Notes under the pieces: model-generated
Seen by the model: only the letters and a program-made list of their open reading frames with translations
Told to the model about the DNA's origin: nothing
Database searches by the model: none
In this document: positions 18,654-27,497 of the stretch, in pieces
How the letters are laid out: every line of letters begins with the position of its first letter
Numbering within the stretch: position 1 is the stretch's first letter
DNA from: Tetragenococcus halophilus subsp. halophilus DSM 20339
GTDB taxonomy: Bacteria; Bacillota; Bacilli; Lactobacillales; Enterococcaceae
Direction: 5' to 3'
DNA length: 64,000 nt
NCBI RefSeq assembly: GCF_003841405.1
Contig: NZ_PXYA01000001.1
Coordinates: 1 to 64,000 of the forward strand
Made by a program: the position numbers and the translations under genes

Positions 18654-19964
18654 GTGATAAAAACAGCAGAAGAAGCGATCCAGTTTATTGAAAGTCGACA
18701 AAAGTTTGGTTCAAAACCAGGTTTGCAACGCATCAGTGCCTTGTTAGATGCCTTGGATCATCCGGAAAAAGATCTTTCAATTGTTCATATTGCTGGAACA
18801 AATGGGAAAGGTTCCACCGTTAGTTTTTTATCTGCCATGTTGCAGGAAACGGGATGGTCGATCGGGACCTTTACCTCACCTTATATTGAAGCACTTAATG
18901 AACGAATCGCTATCAATGGACAGCCCATTTCTGACGATGCATTGACAAATATTGTAGCAAAAATACAAGCTATTATTGATTCAGCTGATGCTGTTAGCGA
19001 TCTTTTTGAGATCACAGAATTTGAAGTATTGACTGCTGCTGCCTTTCTTTATTTTAAAGAGCAAGGGCCTGATATGGTCGTGTTGGAAGTTGGTTTGGGT
19101 GGTTTGTATGATAGTACGAACATTATCGCACCTTTGCTTACAGCGATCACTACTATCGGGATGGACCATGAACAAGTATTAGGCGATACGATTGAAAAAA
19201 TTGCTGCGCAAAAAGCAGGCATTATCAAAAATGGGGTGCCTGTTGTGACTGGAAAAATTTCTTCTGAGGCACTAAAAGTCATCGAAGAAACGGCTGAAAA
19301 ACAACAAGCAAAAGTTTATCATTTTAATGTGGACTACTCTATTGACTATAAGGGGCCACATGCTGACTGGGGTGAGCAATTTGACTTTTATAATGAAGCG
19401 GGGAAAATTCCTAAACTAGTCACCTCTTTACTTGGAAAATATCAGACAGAAAATGCGGCTGTGGCTGTTCAACTTTTTTATCTGGTCTGCCAATTAAAAA
19501 AAATTCCATTTGATGAAAAAAATGTAAAAAATGGTTTATTAAAAACAGCTTGGCCAGCCAGAATGGAAAGAATCAGCCAAGAGCCTTTGATTATCTTAGA
19601 TGGTGCGCACAATGAACAAGGGATCAAGCGCTTAGCAGAAAGTATCAATAATGAGTTTAAAAATCGGCATATCTATGTAATTTTTTCGGCTTTAGAAAGA
19701 AAAAATGTTGAAGGAATGCTTGAGCAACTATTGAAAATTTCCAATGCGGAGATTTATCTGACAAATTTTGATTACGCAGGTGTTATGCGTTTAGAAAAAA
19801 ATTATCAACGAATCGATGAAGATCGAATCAATATCGTATCTTTATGGCATTTCGGCTTAGCGAATATTTTAGAAAAAATTTCCGATGACGATATGATTTT
19901 AGTGACAGGTTCTCTTTATTTTGTGGCAGAGGTACGTCAATTAATTAAAGATCTTATTTCTTAA
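18654..19964 (+). CDS. folC: Folylpolyglutamate / dihydrofolate synthase
   Basis: A 436-residue Mur-ligase-like enzyme that adds glutamate to folates, and often also to dihydropteroate. The ATP site is IAGTNGKGSTVSFLSAML near residues 46-60. The dihydropteroate/folate loop follows (SPYIEALNERIAING), then GLGGLYDSTNI and the TTIGMDHEQVLG motif with its metal-binding His. The C-terminal Rossmann-like domain carries ILDGAHNEQG. Start is GTG 18654 with GAGGTG in front. It is followed after 13 bases by an HAD phosphatase gene, likely in one transcript. Confidence 0.95.
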   Translation: MIKTAEEAIQFIESRQKFGSKPGLQRISALLDALDHPEKDLSIVHIAGTNGKGSTVSFLSAMLQETGWSIGTFTSPYIEALNERIAINGQPISDDALTNIVAKIQAIIDSADAVSDLFEITEFEVLTAAAFLYFKEQGPDMVVLEVGLGGLYDSTNIIAPLLTAITTIGMDHEQVLGDTIEKIAAQKAGIIKNGVPVVTGKISSEALKVIEETAEKQQAKVYHFNVDYSIDYKGPHADWGEQFDFYNEAGKIPKLVTSLLGKYQTENAAVAVQLFYLVCQLKKIPFDEKNVKNGLLKTAWPARMERISQEPLIILDGAHNEQGIKRLAESINNEFKNRHIYVIFSALERKNVEGMLEQLLKISNAEIYLTNFDYAGVMRLEKNYQRIDEDRINIVSLWHFGLANILEKISDDDMILVTGSLYFVAEVRQLIKDLIS

Positions 19965-19977
19965 TCAGGAGGGGACA

Positions 19978-20640
19978 ATGCAGAATATACAAGGGATTAT
20001 TTTTGATATGGATGGATTGATGTTTGATACTGAGATCCTTTATTATAGAGCGACACAAGAAGTTGCAGATAGAATGGGTTTTTCTTATGACTTTGCTACT
20101 TATGAGAAATATATAGGGATTTCTGATGAAGAAGTTTGGCAAGCTTATCATGAAATATATGATTCGCTTTTTGGCCAACAAGCAGTGAATACTTTTATCA
20201 ACCGTTCTTTTGATCGGGCAGTGGAGTTATTTGAATCAGGCGCTGCTGAAGTAAAACCTGGATTAAAAGAATTATTAGCTTATTTACAAGAAGAAAATAT
20301 TAAATGTTGCGTCGCTTCTAGTAATCAGCGTAGAATCATCAATATTCTTTTAGAAAAGAATAATTTGACAGAAGAATTTTCTCATATCGTTTCCTTTGAA
20401 GATGTCACAAAAGCTAAACCTGACCCTGAAATTTTTGAAATAGCGGCAGATCGTTTTGACTTGCCTAAAGAGAATTTGCTTATATTAGAAGACTCGAAAA
20501 ATGGCATATTAGCAGCTGATCAAGCAGGCATCGATGTAATAATGGTGCCCGATTTGATTAAGCCTATTCCCGAAATTAAGGAAAAGACCTCAGCAGTTTT
20601 ACCGTCATTAAATGAAGTTTCAACAATTTTAGAAAAGTAA
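19978..20640 (+). CDS. HAD phosphatase, subfamily IA (beta-phosphoglucomutase-like)
   Basis: A 220-residue protein. Motif I is GIIFDMDGLMFDTE with nucleophile Asp and acid/base Asp, followed by an alpha-helical cap. Motif II is CVASSN near 109, motif III the KAKPDPEIF lysine, and motif IV LILEDSKNGILAADQAG. The KPDPEIF-EDSxxGI pattern is that of small sugar-phosphate phosphatases and mutases. The substrate cannot be told. ATG 19978 follows AGGAGG, 13 bases after folC and 51 bases before radC, so it may be part of a folC-HAD-radC unit. Confidence 0.85.
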   Translation: MQNIQGIIFDMDGLMFDTEILYYRATQEVADRMGFSYDFATYEKYIGISDEEVWQAYHEIYDSLFGQQAVNTFINRSFDRAVELFESGAAEVKPGLKELLAYLQEENIKCCVASSNQRRIINILLEKNNLTEEFSHIVSFEDVTKAKPDPEIFEIAADRFDLPKENLLILEDSKNGILAADQAGIDVIMVPDLIKPIPEIKEKTSAVLPSLNEVSTILEK

Positions 20641-20691
20641 ATGTAACCTTTTTGCGTACTTATTAGTATAAGGACGCAAGGAGGTTTTTTT

Positions 20692-21369
20692 ATGGAAAAA
20701 AATAAAGTCCCTTTAAGTTCACTTCCCCGTGAGCGATTATTAGAATATGGTGTACAGGCACTTTCTAACCAAGAATTACTGGCGATTTTGTTACGAACGG
20801 GTTCAAAGAAATATAGTGTAATGGAACTTTCTGCTAGAGTCTTAACACTGTTTCCCAGTTTATACGAACTAAAAAATGCTAGTTTAACTGAGCTACAACA
20901 AATCTCAGGAGTAGGGCAAATTAAAGCAATTGAATTAAAGGCGATGATGGAATTAGGTTGTCGCATTCAACGTGCAAATCAACCCAAGCTTGGTAAAGTA
21001 GTGACAAGTTTTGACTTGGCCCATCAATTAATGTTTGAGATGAAAGATTTTTCGCAAGAACATTTGATTTGTTTATATTTGAATACCAAAAATGAAGTGA
21101 TTTTTCGTAAAACTTTGTTTGTAGGATCGGTTAACCAATCTGTCGCACACCCTCGTGAGATTTTCCGCGAAGCTGTCCGTTGTAGCGCAGCACGCATCAT
21201 ATGTTCGCATAATCATCCTAGTGGTGATCCGTCACCTTCGGAAAATGATCGTCAGTTCACCAAACGTTTGAAACAATGCGGAGAAATGATGGGCATTGAA
21301 ATTTTAGATCATTTAATTATTGGTAGCGAGGAATATGTCAGTTTAAGAGAAGAAGGATTTTGGAATTAA
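20692..21369 (+). CDS. radC: RadC family JAMM-type protein
   Basis: A 225-residue protein with an N-terminal helix-hairpin-helix region (ELQQISGVGQIKAIELKAMMELG, about 65-90) and a C-terminal JAMM metalloprotease-like domain whose zinc ligands appear in CSHNHPSGDPSPSENDRQFT near 178-197. RadC was named for DNA repair, but its true biochemical activity is not settled. ATG 20692 follows AAGGAGG. It stands after the HAD phosphatase with a 51-base gap. Confidence 0.92.
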   Translation: MEKNKVPLSSLPRERLLEYGVQALSNQELLAILLRTGSKKYSVMELSARVLTLFPSLYELKNASLTELQQISGVGQIKAIELKAMMELGCRIQRANQPKLGKVVTSFDLAHQLMFEMKDFSQEHLICLYLNTKNEVIFRKTLFVGSVNQSVAHPREIFREAVRCSAARIICSHNHPSGDPSPSENDRQFTKRLKQCGEMMGIEILDHLIIGSEEYVSLREEGFWN

Positions 21370-21532
21370 TCAATTCGCGGTAATTTTTACTTGCAAAAAA
21401 ACAGCCACGAGAGTAGAATAGTGTTTGTAATTTTGTTTGGAAAATGGAAGTGGCACTCAGTTACCTGTCTCTAACGTAGTACGAGCAATGTTACAATTTT
21501 ATAAAGTGCTAACGCACGAGGAGGAAACTTGA

Positions 21533-21733
21533 ATGGAACAAGGTACAGTAAAATGGTTTAACGCAGAAAAAGGTTACGGGTTTATCTCTCGTGAAGACGG
21601 AAGTGACGTGTTTGTCCACTTTTCAGCAATTCAAGAAGAAGGCTTCAAAACTTTAGAAGAAGGACAATCTGTGTCATTTGACGTTGAAGAATCAGATCGT
21701 GGTCCTCAAGCTGTTAATGTTGTAAAAGTATAG
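21533..21733 (+). CDS. Cold-shock protein (CspA family)
   Basis: A 66-residue single cold-shock domain. RNP-1 is GYGFISRE and RNP-2 is VFVHFSAI, the aromatic nucleic-acid-binding motifs. It acts as an RNA chaperone that melts structure and helps translation and antitermination. Length and sequence are near-invariant in Firmicutes. The leader between 21370 and 21532 (about 160 bases) is long, as in many cold-regulated csp genes. AGGAGGAAAC precedes ATG 21533. A terminator follows at 21768. Confidence 0.96.
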   Translation: MEQGTVKWFNAEKGYGFISREDGSDVFVHFSAIQEEGFKTLEEGQSVSFDVEESDRGPQAVNVVKV

Positions 21734-21767
21734 TTAAAAACTAGCAATACTTTAAAAACCAAATTCA

Positions 21768-21811
21768 CAAAGAAGGCGTTCATAATGAAAGTTATGAACG
21801 TCTTTTTTTTA
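21768..21811 (+). terminator. Cold-shock gene terminator
   Basis: AAGGCGTTCATAA pairs with TTATGAACGTCTT around a six-base loop, then a run of eight T. Confidence 0.9.
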
Positions 21812-21845
21812 TGAAAAAAAGTAGTATAAAAAAGAAAACTAATAC

Positions 21846-21985
21846 TGAATAAGCAAAGATAGCCCATAGAAACGCGAAACCTATGTTGAATGAGCAAAGA
21901 TAGCCCATAGAAATGAGAAACCTATGTTGAATGAATGGAGATAGCCCATAGATAATTAAAACCAGTGTTGAATATGTAGAAATAA
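21846..21985. repeat. Tandem array A, 41-bp period
   Basis: Units start at TGAAT in 21846, 21887, 21928 and 21969, exactly 41 bases apart. The core is TGAATnAGCAAAGATAGCCCATAG followed by a variable A-rich part and CCTATGT. The first two are almost identical, the third has diverged and the fourth is a stub. Each unit can form a small CATAG/CTATG hairpin. There are no spacers, so it is not CRISPR, and the period is not a multiple of three, so it is not a coding repeat. Confidence 0.8.
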
Positions 21986-21995
21986 GGATGTAAAA

Positions 21996-22020
21996 AAAGC
22001 AGCCATTTTTCAGGCTGCTC
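21996..22020 (-). terminator. rnjA terminator
   Basis: On the minus strand AGCAGCC and GGCTGCT pair around a TGAAAAAT loop, followed by a T-run, just after the rnjA stop codon. Confidence 0.85.
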
Positions 22021-22023
22021 TTT

Positions 22024-23703
22024 CTATTTATTATCTGGTGTCATAATCATAGATAAAATCATTGGATGACGCTGCGTTTGTTCGATAAGAAATGGTTGTA
22101 ACGCTTGGCTCATGGCTTCTCTTAATTTATATTCACTAGTATCTTGTTGATTTAGTGCATCACGTAATGCATTATAAAGGATGTTTTGTCCTTTTTTAAT
22201 CAAATCACCAGATTCACGCATATAAACAAATCCACGCGATAAAATATCGGGTCCTGCTAGGATTTCCTTTTTACTTTTATCGATAGTTGCGACAGCGATC
22301 ACTAAACCTTCTTCAGAAAGAATTCGCCGATCTTTTAAAACGATATTTCCGATATCGCCGATACCACTACCATCGATATAAGTGTCGTCTGCGTTAAAGT
22401 GACCACATGGGCGAGCTGAATCTTGGGTTAAAGCTAGCATGTCGCCGTTTTCCATCAAAAAACAATTTTCTTTAGGAATTCCAGTATTTTCAGCTAATTG
22501 GCTATGAATTTTTAACATACGAAACTCACCATGAATCGGCATGAAATATTTAGGCTTCATCAAGCGCAACATCAATTTTTGTTCTTCTTGCCCACCGTGA
22601 CCAGAAGTATGAATGTTGTTGATCTTACCATGAATGACTTCAGCGCCTGATTCTAATAACGAATTAATCAGGCGATTTACACTAGTCGTATTTCCAGGAA
22701 TCGGTGAACTAGAAAAAATCACGGTATCGTCTGGCTGAATTTGGATTTGTCGGTGGGTGCCATTAGCGATCCGACTTAAAGCCGCCATCGGTTCACCTTG
22801 AGAACCTGTACATAAAATCATTGTTTTATCTGCCGGCAAAGAGTTCAATTCGCGCGAATCAACAAATGTTCCATCTGGGACATTGATGTAGCCAAGACGT
22901 TGTCCATTGGCAATCGCATTTTCCATACTGCGACCAAAAACGGCAATTTTGCGTCCGTAAGCAACTGCAGCTTCAGCAGCTTGTTGCAAACGGAAAATGT
23001 TGGAAGCAAAACTAGCAAAAATAATTCGTCCTTCTACCTTTTCAAAAATTTTAAGGATAGAAGAGCCAATCGTTTTTTCAGATTTAGTAAAAGTAGGAAT
23101 CTCAGCGTTTGTACTATCTGATAGTAAACAAAGCACGCCTTCTTCGCCAACCTTTGCCATTTTATGAAGATTTGCTGGTTCGCCAACTGGTGTAAAGTCA
23201 AATTTAAAATCACCAGTTTCAACGATATTTCCTGACGGCGTCTTCACAACAATCCCTAAAGCATCCGGGATACTGTGGGTTGTTCTAAAGAAGCTGACAG
23301 AAGTCTTACGAAAACGGATTACAGTGTCTTCATTGATTTCATGAAGTTCTGCATCGCGCAGTAGACCATGTTCGTCTAACTTGTTTGTAATCAAAGCTAA
23401 AGCTAACGGTCCGGCATAAATAGGAATATTTACTTGTTTTAGTAAATAAGGAATTCCGCCAATATGATCTTCATGACCGTGTGTAACGACTAAAGCTTTT
23501 ACTTTTTGGATGTTTTGAACAATGTAACTATAATCAGGAATCACATAGTCAATGCCAAGTAATTCGTCTTCTGGAAACTTAATTCCTGCGTCAATTAAGA
23601 CGATTTCATCTTGGAATTGTACCCCATAACAGTTCTTCCCGATTTCACCTAATCCGCCAACAGCGAAAACACCTGTTTCGTTGTTTTTAAGCGATTGTTT
23701 CAT
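22024..23703 (-). CDS. rnjA: Ribonuclease J1
   Basis: A 559-residue metallo-beta-lactamase/beta-CASP RNase with 5'-3' exonuclease and endonuclease activity, central to mRNA decay and rRNA maturation. The zinc motif HGHEDHIGG lies near residue 75. Other metal ligands are in [10 protein letters not shown] and ETGDFKFD. The beta-CASP part includes GSQGEP and SSPIPGN, and HTSGHGG and PIHGEFRML follow. Length matches RNase J1. It is coupled to rpoY, whose stop codon is one base upstream of the rnjA ATG, as in other Firmicutes. Confidence 0.96.
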   Translation of the reverse strand: MKQSLKNNETGVFAVGGLGEIGKNCYGVQFQDEIVLIDAGIKFPEDELLGIDYVIPDYSYIVQNIQKVKALVVTHGHEDHIGGIPYLLKQVNIPIYAGPLALALITNKLDEHGLLRDAELHEINEDTVIRFRKTSVSFFRTTHSIPDALGIVVKTPSGNIVETGDFKFDFTPVGEPANLHKMAKVGEEGVLCLLSDSTNAEIPTFTKSEKTIGSSILKIFEKVEGRIIFASFASNIFRLQQAAEAAVAYGRKIAVFGRSMENAIANGQRLGYINVPDGTFVDSRELNSLPADKTMILCTGSQGEPMAALSRIANGTHRQIQIQPDDTVIFSSSPIPGNTTSVNRLINSLLESGAEVIHGKINNIHTSGHGGQEEQKLMLRLMKPKYFMPIHGEFRMLKIHSQLAENTGIPKENCFLMENGDMLALTQDSARPCGHFNADDTYIDGSGIGDIGNIVLKDRRILSEEGLVIAVATIDKSKKEILAGPDILSRGFVYMRESGDLIKKGQNILYNALRDALNQQDTSEYKLREAMSQALQPFLIEQTQRHPMILSMIMTPDNK

Positions 23704-23704
23704 G

Positions 23705-23917
23705 TTAAAACTCCGCTATATGGAAATCAGCTTGTTCTTTTTCATATTCTAAGTGATTTCCAGTTAATTCTTGTATATATTCGATATTATATGGGGTATT
23801 TTCTTCAACGATGTGACGAGCGGTCACGACATCGTCCACGTCCACGTATAAAGAGTGTGTTTGTTCTCTTTTAGGGTTACGTTCTTTTGTTTCTTGATAA
23901 TAAACTTTGTAGATCAT
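23705..23917 (-). CDS. rpoY: RNA polymerase epsilon subunit
   Basis: A 70-residue protein of the DUF1447/YkzG family ([20 protein letters not shown] ... [13 protein letters not shown]). It binds near the RNA polymerase active-site channel in Firmicutes. Sequence, size and position directly in front of rnjA are all diagnostic. ATG at 23917 follows AAAGGAGAAC. The tight junction with rnjA implies translational coupling. Confidence 0.95.
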   Translation of the reverse strand: MIYKVYYQETKERNPKREQTHSLYVDVDDVVTARHIVEENTPYNIEYIQELTGNHLEYEKEQADFHIAEF

Positions 23918-24297
23918 GTGTATGTTCTCCTTTATTGCATCTTTATTTATTTGACTTTTTACTTAAATTTATAAGTGAAGATTGATCCAAAATAGGTCCG
24001 TTTTTGGCAACTTAATCATCTATAATTGTTGAAAGTAGTTAGCAATTATATCTTTTTAAGTTATAACCAATTATCCATTGATAGTTTATCACACAAATAA
24101 AAATAAGTATAGAAATGCGCCGGCAAAAACAAGAAAATTACATGAAAATATAAAGTCCCTTATGAAGAAAAGGATGGTGTATTTTTATATGAAAAAAGGT
24201 TTGAAAAAACTTGTTAAAAACGCTTCTCATTTTCTTTACTTTTTTCATATCTATATGCTATCTTTAAAGTAATTGCTCAAAAAAAGGAGGGATAAAT
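23918..24297. other. Intergenic region between rpoY and the ABC exporter
   Basis: About 380 AT-rich bases between divergent genes. Promoters for both sides must lie here, but I see no confident -35/-10 pair. A 64-codon open frame at 24078-24272 has no ribosome site or family features and is not called. Confidence 0.4.
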
Positions 24298-26031
24298 TTG
24301 AAATTAATGTTGCATTATACTTTGAAAAACAAAGGGTTATTATTCTTTAATTTCATTTGTGTTTTCGGGTTTATTATTATTGAACTAGGATTACCTACAT
24401 TGTTAAGCCAAATGATCGATGTGGGGGTCGCCAATAATGATGATGCGTATATTAAAAAAATAGGCTTAATCATGTTAGCAGTGGTCGTTGTTGGTGTATT
24501 AATGAATATCTCTTTAGGATATTTTATGTCCCGTATCACTACTAATGTAACAGCCTCCATTCGCCAAGATCTTTTTGAGAAAATACAAGGATATTCTCAT
24601 AATGAATATGAACAACTAGGTGTTCCGTCATTAATTACTCGTGTAACTAATGACGCTTATCAAATTATGTTGTTTATGCAAAACCTTTTACGGACTGGCT
24701 TTATGACGCCGATGATGTTTATTGCAAGTCTGGTTATGGTCATACGAACGAGTGCAAGTTTAGGTGCTTATGTCTTAGTGGCATTGCCATTCTTGTTGAT
24801 CGGTGTTGTAGCGATCGCTCGTTTTTCTGACCCATTATCCAGGAAACAACAAGGAAATTTTGACCGGTTAAATAATATTTTACGAGAAAACTTGTCAGGA
24901 TTACGTGTCATTCGCGCTTTTGTTAATGAAGATTTTGAAGAAGGACGTTTTGGTAAAGTAAATGACGCTTTTGAAAAAAGTTCCAAAAACTTGTTTCGTT
25001 TGATGTCTTCAGCGCAGCCAGGATTTTTCTTTCTATTTAATACCGTGATGGCTTATATCATCTGGCAAGGAAGTATCCAAATAGATGCTGGAACATTAGA
25101 AGTGGGGAATTTGATTGCTTTTATTGAATATATATTCCACGCATTGTTCTCCTTTATGATGTTTTCTACGATTTTTATGATGTATCCAAGAGCGGCAGTA
25201 TCAGCAAACAGAATTCAAGAAGCAATGGATACTGAACCTATTATAGAAAATAAAGAAAATGGCGTAACGACAACAGAAACGAATGGTTACTTAGCCTTTG
25301 ACGATGTTACTTTTGCTTATCCAGGACATGCCGAGGCTCCAGTGATTCGTGACGCGACCTTTTCAGCCAAACCCGGCGAAACAGTCGCTTTTATCGGGAG
25401 TACCGGTAGCGGAAAATCTACTTTAATTCAATTGATCCCTCGTCTTTATGATGTTAGTGAAGGTGAAATTTTGGTAGATGGTGTTGATGTTCGCGATTAT
25501 GATATTGCTGCTTTACGTCAGAAGATTGGTTATGTACCGCAAAAAGCGGTCTTGTTTTCTGGAACGCTCAGAGAAAATCTTCTCTACGGGAATAAAGACG
25601 CAACTGATGAAGAACTGTATGAAGCCATAGATATCGCACAAGCTAGCGATTTTGTTTCTGAGTTGGCCGATGGCTTAGATACACAGATTGCTGAAGGTGG
25701 CTCTAATTTTTCTGGCGGACAAAAACAACGTTTAGCTATCGCTAGGGCGGTTGTAAGAAGACCTGATCTTTATATATTTGATGATAGTTTTTCTGCTTTA
25801 GACTTTGCGACAGACGCAAAGTTGCGTGAAAGAATCGATAAAGAAACAACAAATGCCACCGTATTGATTGTTGCTCAACGAGTGAGTACGATTATGGGTG
25901 CAGATCGAATTATTGTATTGAACGAAGGAAATATTGTCGGTATAGGAACACATGAAGAGTTACTAAAATCTAGCTCCGTTTACTACGACATTGCTTCGTC
26001 TCAATTAACGAAGGAGGAGTTAGGACAATGA
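24298..26031 (+). CDS. Heterodimeric ABC exporter, degenerate-site subunit (EfrA-like)
   Basis: A 577-residue half-transporter with six membrane helices (about 1-320) fused to a nucleotide-binding domain. Walker A is GSTGSGKST and the signature is FSGGQKQR near 471. Walker B reads YIFDDSFSALD, with Asp instead of the catalytic Glu, and the H-loop reads VAQRVST, with Gln instead of His. These changes mark the inactive-site partner of asymmetric exporters such as EfrAB or LmrCD of lactic acid bacteria, which extrude drugs and dyes. TTG 24298 is preferred because AAGGAGG lies 8 bases upstream. The next subunit begins in the last codons but is split by an IS. Confidence 0.92.
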   Translation: MKLMLHYTLKNKGLLFFNFICVFGFIIIELGLPTLLSQMIDVGVANNDDAYIKKIGLIMLAVVVVGVLMNISLGYFMSRITTNVTASIRQDLFEKIQGYSHNEYEQLGVPSLITRVTNDAYQIMLFMQNLLRTGFMTPMMFIASLVMVIRTSASLGAYVLVALPFLLIGVVAIARFSDPLSRKQQGNFDRLNNILRENLSGLRVIRAFVNEDFEEGRFGKVNDAFEKSSKNLFRLMSSAQPGFFFLFNTVMAYIIWQGSIQIDAGTLEVGNLIAFIEYIFHALFSFMMFSTIFMMYPRAAVSANRIQEAMDTEPIIENKENGVTTTETNGYLAFDDVTFAYPGHAEAPVIRDATFSAKPGETVAFIGSTGSGKSTLIQLIPRLYDVSEGEILVDGVDVRDYDIAALRQKIGYVPQKAVLFSGTLRENLLYGNKDATDEELYEAIDIAQASDFVSELADGLDTQIAEGGSNFSGGQKQRLAIARAVVRRPDLYIFDDSFSALDFATDAKLRERIDKETTNATVLIVAQRVSTIMGADRIIVLNEGNIVGIGTHEELLKSSSVYYDIASSQLTKEELGQ

Positions 26032-26074
26032 ATACTTTTTCTTCTTTAAAACGTGTAGGACAATATATAAAACC

Positions 26075-27433
26075 TCAAGTTTCGCACACCAAATTCGGTA
26101 GATAAGCCTTGATATAATTGGGCAGCGTATCGATCCAGAGCTGCAGTTGACTTTCAATGAAGTCTTGTAGTTTATGACTCGCTTTTTCACTGACTGCTTG
26201 CAAAATGTCCATTAGTTCTAATAAAGCCACCGACCAGTCAAGTTCTTTTATTTGGTCAGCAAGTTCATAAAATAAGCCGCCTAAGGTCCGCTCGTCATTG
26301 GCACAGCGTTGTTGCCAACTTAATAAGATGTAGCGCGTGAACACAATGGTGGTATGACAAATCAAGGCTTGATAATTGCGCGTTTGGGTTTCTTGTGACA
26401 AATGAAGGAGAGATTTGGAAACTTTAAAGAACGTTTCTATGTCCCAGCGAACCGAGTACGTCTTCACGATTTCTTGGGATGACAAAGTCAGGTCATCTGT
26501 CATAAGGGCTAACCAAGCACTTTGGTTATTCCGATTTTTGACAAAAACGATTTTGACGGGGGTCTTCCCGCTGCTTGGCTGAACAATAATAGAGGAAATG
26601 ATGGCTTCTTGACAGTATTCCTTTATTGACTTTTGGTAGAGTTCGCTTAATTTATATAAACGTCTTTGATAAAAATATTGGGTCTTGCCATTTTTTGCCA
26701 TACCTAGGGTATGGATGCCTAAATCATGCAAACGATCGATCATTTTAGGAGAGGTAAACCATTTATCCATTAACACATGACTGGCGTAAACGCCTTGATC
26801 AAGGGCTCTTTGCACCATCTCAATGGCCACATCAGGCATAGATCGTTGGGCTTCTTTGAAGCGTTTTGCCCCACTCGTTCTTTGATCACTTTCCGCTTGT
26901 TTTTGATTGACTTGGTTTTTGCCTGAAAGCAATCCAAAATCAATAGGAATAAAAGAGTACCCATCAGAAAAGCCTAAAGTTAGCATGCGATAGCCTTTAT
27001 AACCTTTTTGTAAAGCATGATCCCAAAGGCGCGCCAAACCAGGCACTTTCTGACTTCGATTTCGATAGAACGTTGAGTCATCCAAAACAAGCGTACGTAG
27101 ATGGGTACTTGGATCTGTTAATCGATGGATCTTTTCGATCACAGAAGCACTAAAACGAAGCAGAAAGCTACGCCAATTATTGTGCGGATCGTTCATCAAA
27201 CGGTAAACGGTATCTTTCTTCATATATTGATCTGCTTCACGTCCGCTGAGGACTTGGTTCAAGGTCTTGCCCTTAAACACTAAACTGAAAAGAAAAGTAA
27301 AAATAATGGCGGGAGAATAGCCTTTTTGCTTACAAATAGAGGTTTGTCGTAAACATTTCAGGACGTTCAGTTCAGAAAAAATTGCGTTCATTTCATTTGG
27401 TAATTGATTTTTGATGTTTTTTAAGTGTATCAT
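26075..27433 (-). CDS. IS4-type transposase (DDE)
   Basis: A 452-residue transposase that cuts and rejoins the element ends. The likely catalytic triad is the Asp in TLVLDDSTFYRN near 116, the Asp in HVLMDKWFTSPKM near 222, and the Glu in YSVRWDIETFFKVSKSL near 337, the last being the YREK-like region of the IS4 group. ATG 27433 follows AAGGAG. Its ribosome site is part of an inverted repeat that should hide it in transcripts coming from outside. The gene is intact, unlike copy 1, so it could be active. Exact IS subgroup was not assigned. Confidence 0.9.
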   Translation of the reverse strand: MIHLKNIKNQLPNEMNAIFSELNVLKCLRQTSICKQKGYSPAIIFTFLFSLVFKGKTLNQVLSGREADQYMKKDTVYRLMNDPHNNWRSFLLRFSASVIEKIHRLTDPSTHLRTLVLDDSTFYRNRSQKVPGLARLWDHALQKGYKGYRMLTLGFSDGYSFIPIDFGLLSGKNQVNQKQAESDQRTSGAKRFKEAQRSMPDVAIEMVQRALDQGVYASHVLMDKWFTSPKMIDRLHDLGIHTLGMAKNGKTQYFYQRRLYKLSELYQKSIKEYCQEAIISSIIVQPSSGKTPVKIVFVKNRNNQSAWLALMTDDLTLSSQEIVKTYSVRWDIETFFKVSKSLLHLSQETQTRNYQALICHTTIVFTRYILLSWQQRCANDERTLGGLFYELADQIKELDWSVALLELMDILQAVSEKASHKLQDFIESQLQLWIDTLPNYIKAYLPNLVCET

Positions 27434-27439
27434 AAGAGC

Positions 27440-27497
27440 AAGAACTCCTTGTTTTTAGATTTGTCGTTAAATCCATTATAAAACAAAAGGAGTTCTT
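27440..27497 (-). promoter_or_regulatory. Transposase promoter with ribosome-site hairpin
   Basis: AAGAACTCCTT (27440-27450) and AAGGAGTTCTT (27487-27497) are perfect 11-bp inverted repeats. On the minus strand the inner arm contains the transposase AGGAG site. A TATAAT (27475-27480, minus) lies in the loop, so native transcripts should start inside the loop and lack the outer arm. Confidence 0.6.

Noticed and set aside
24078-24272. 64-codon open frame before the ABC exporter
   Set aside because: Lysine- and tyrosine-rich by AT bias, no ribosome site and no recognisable feature. It occupies promoter territory.
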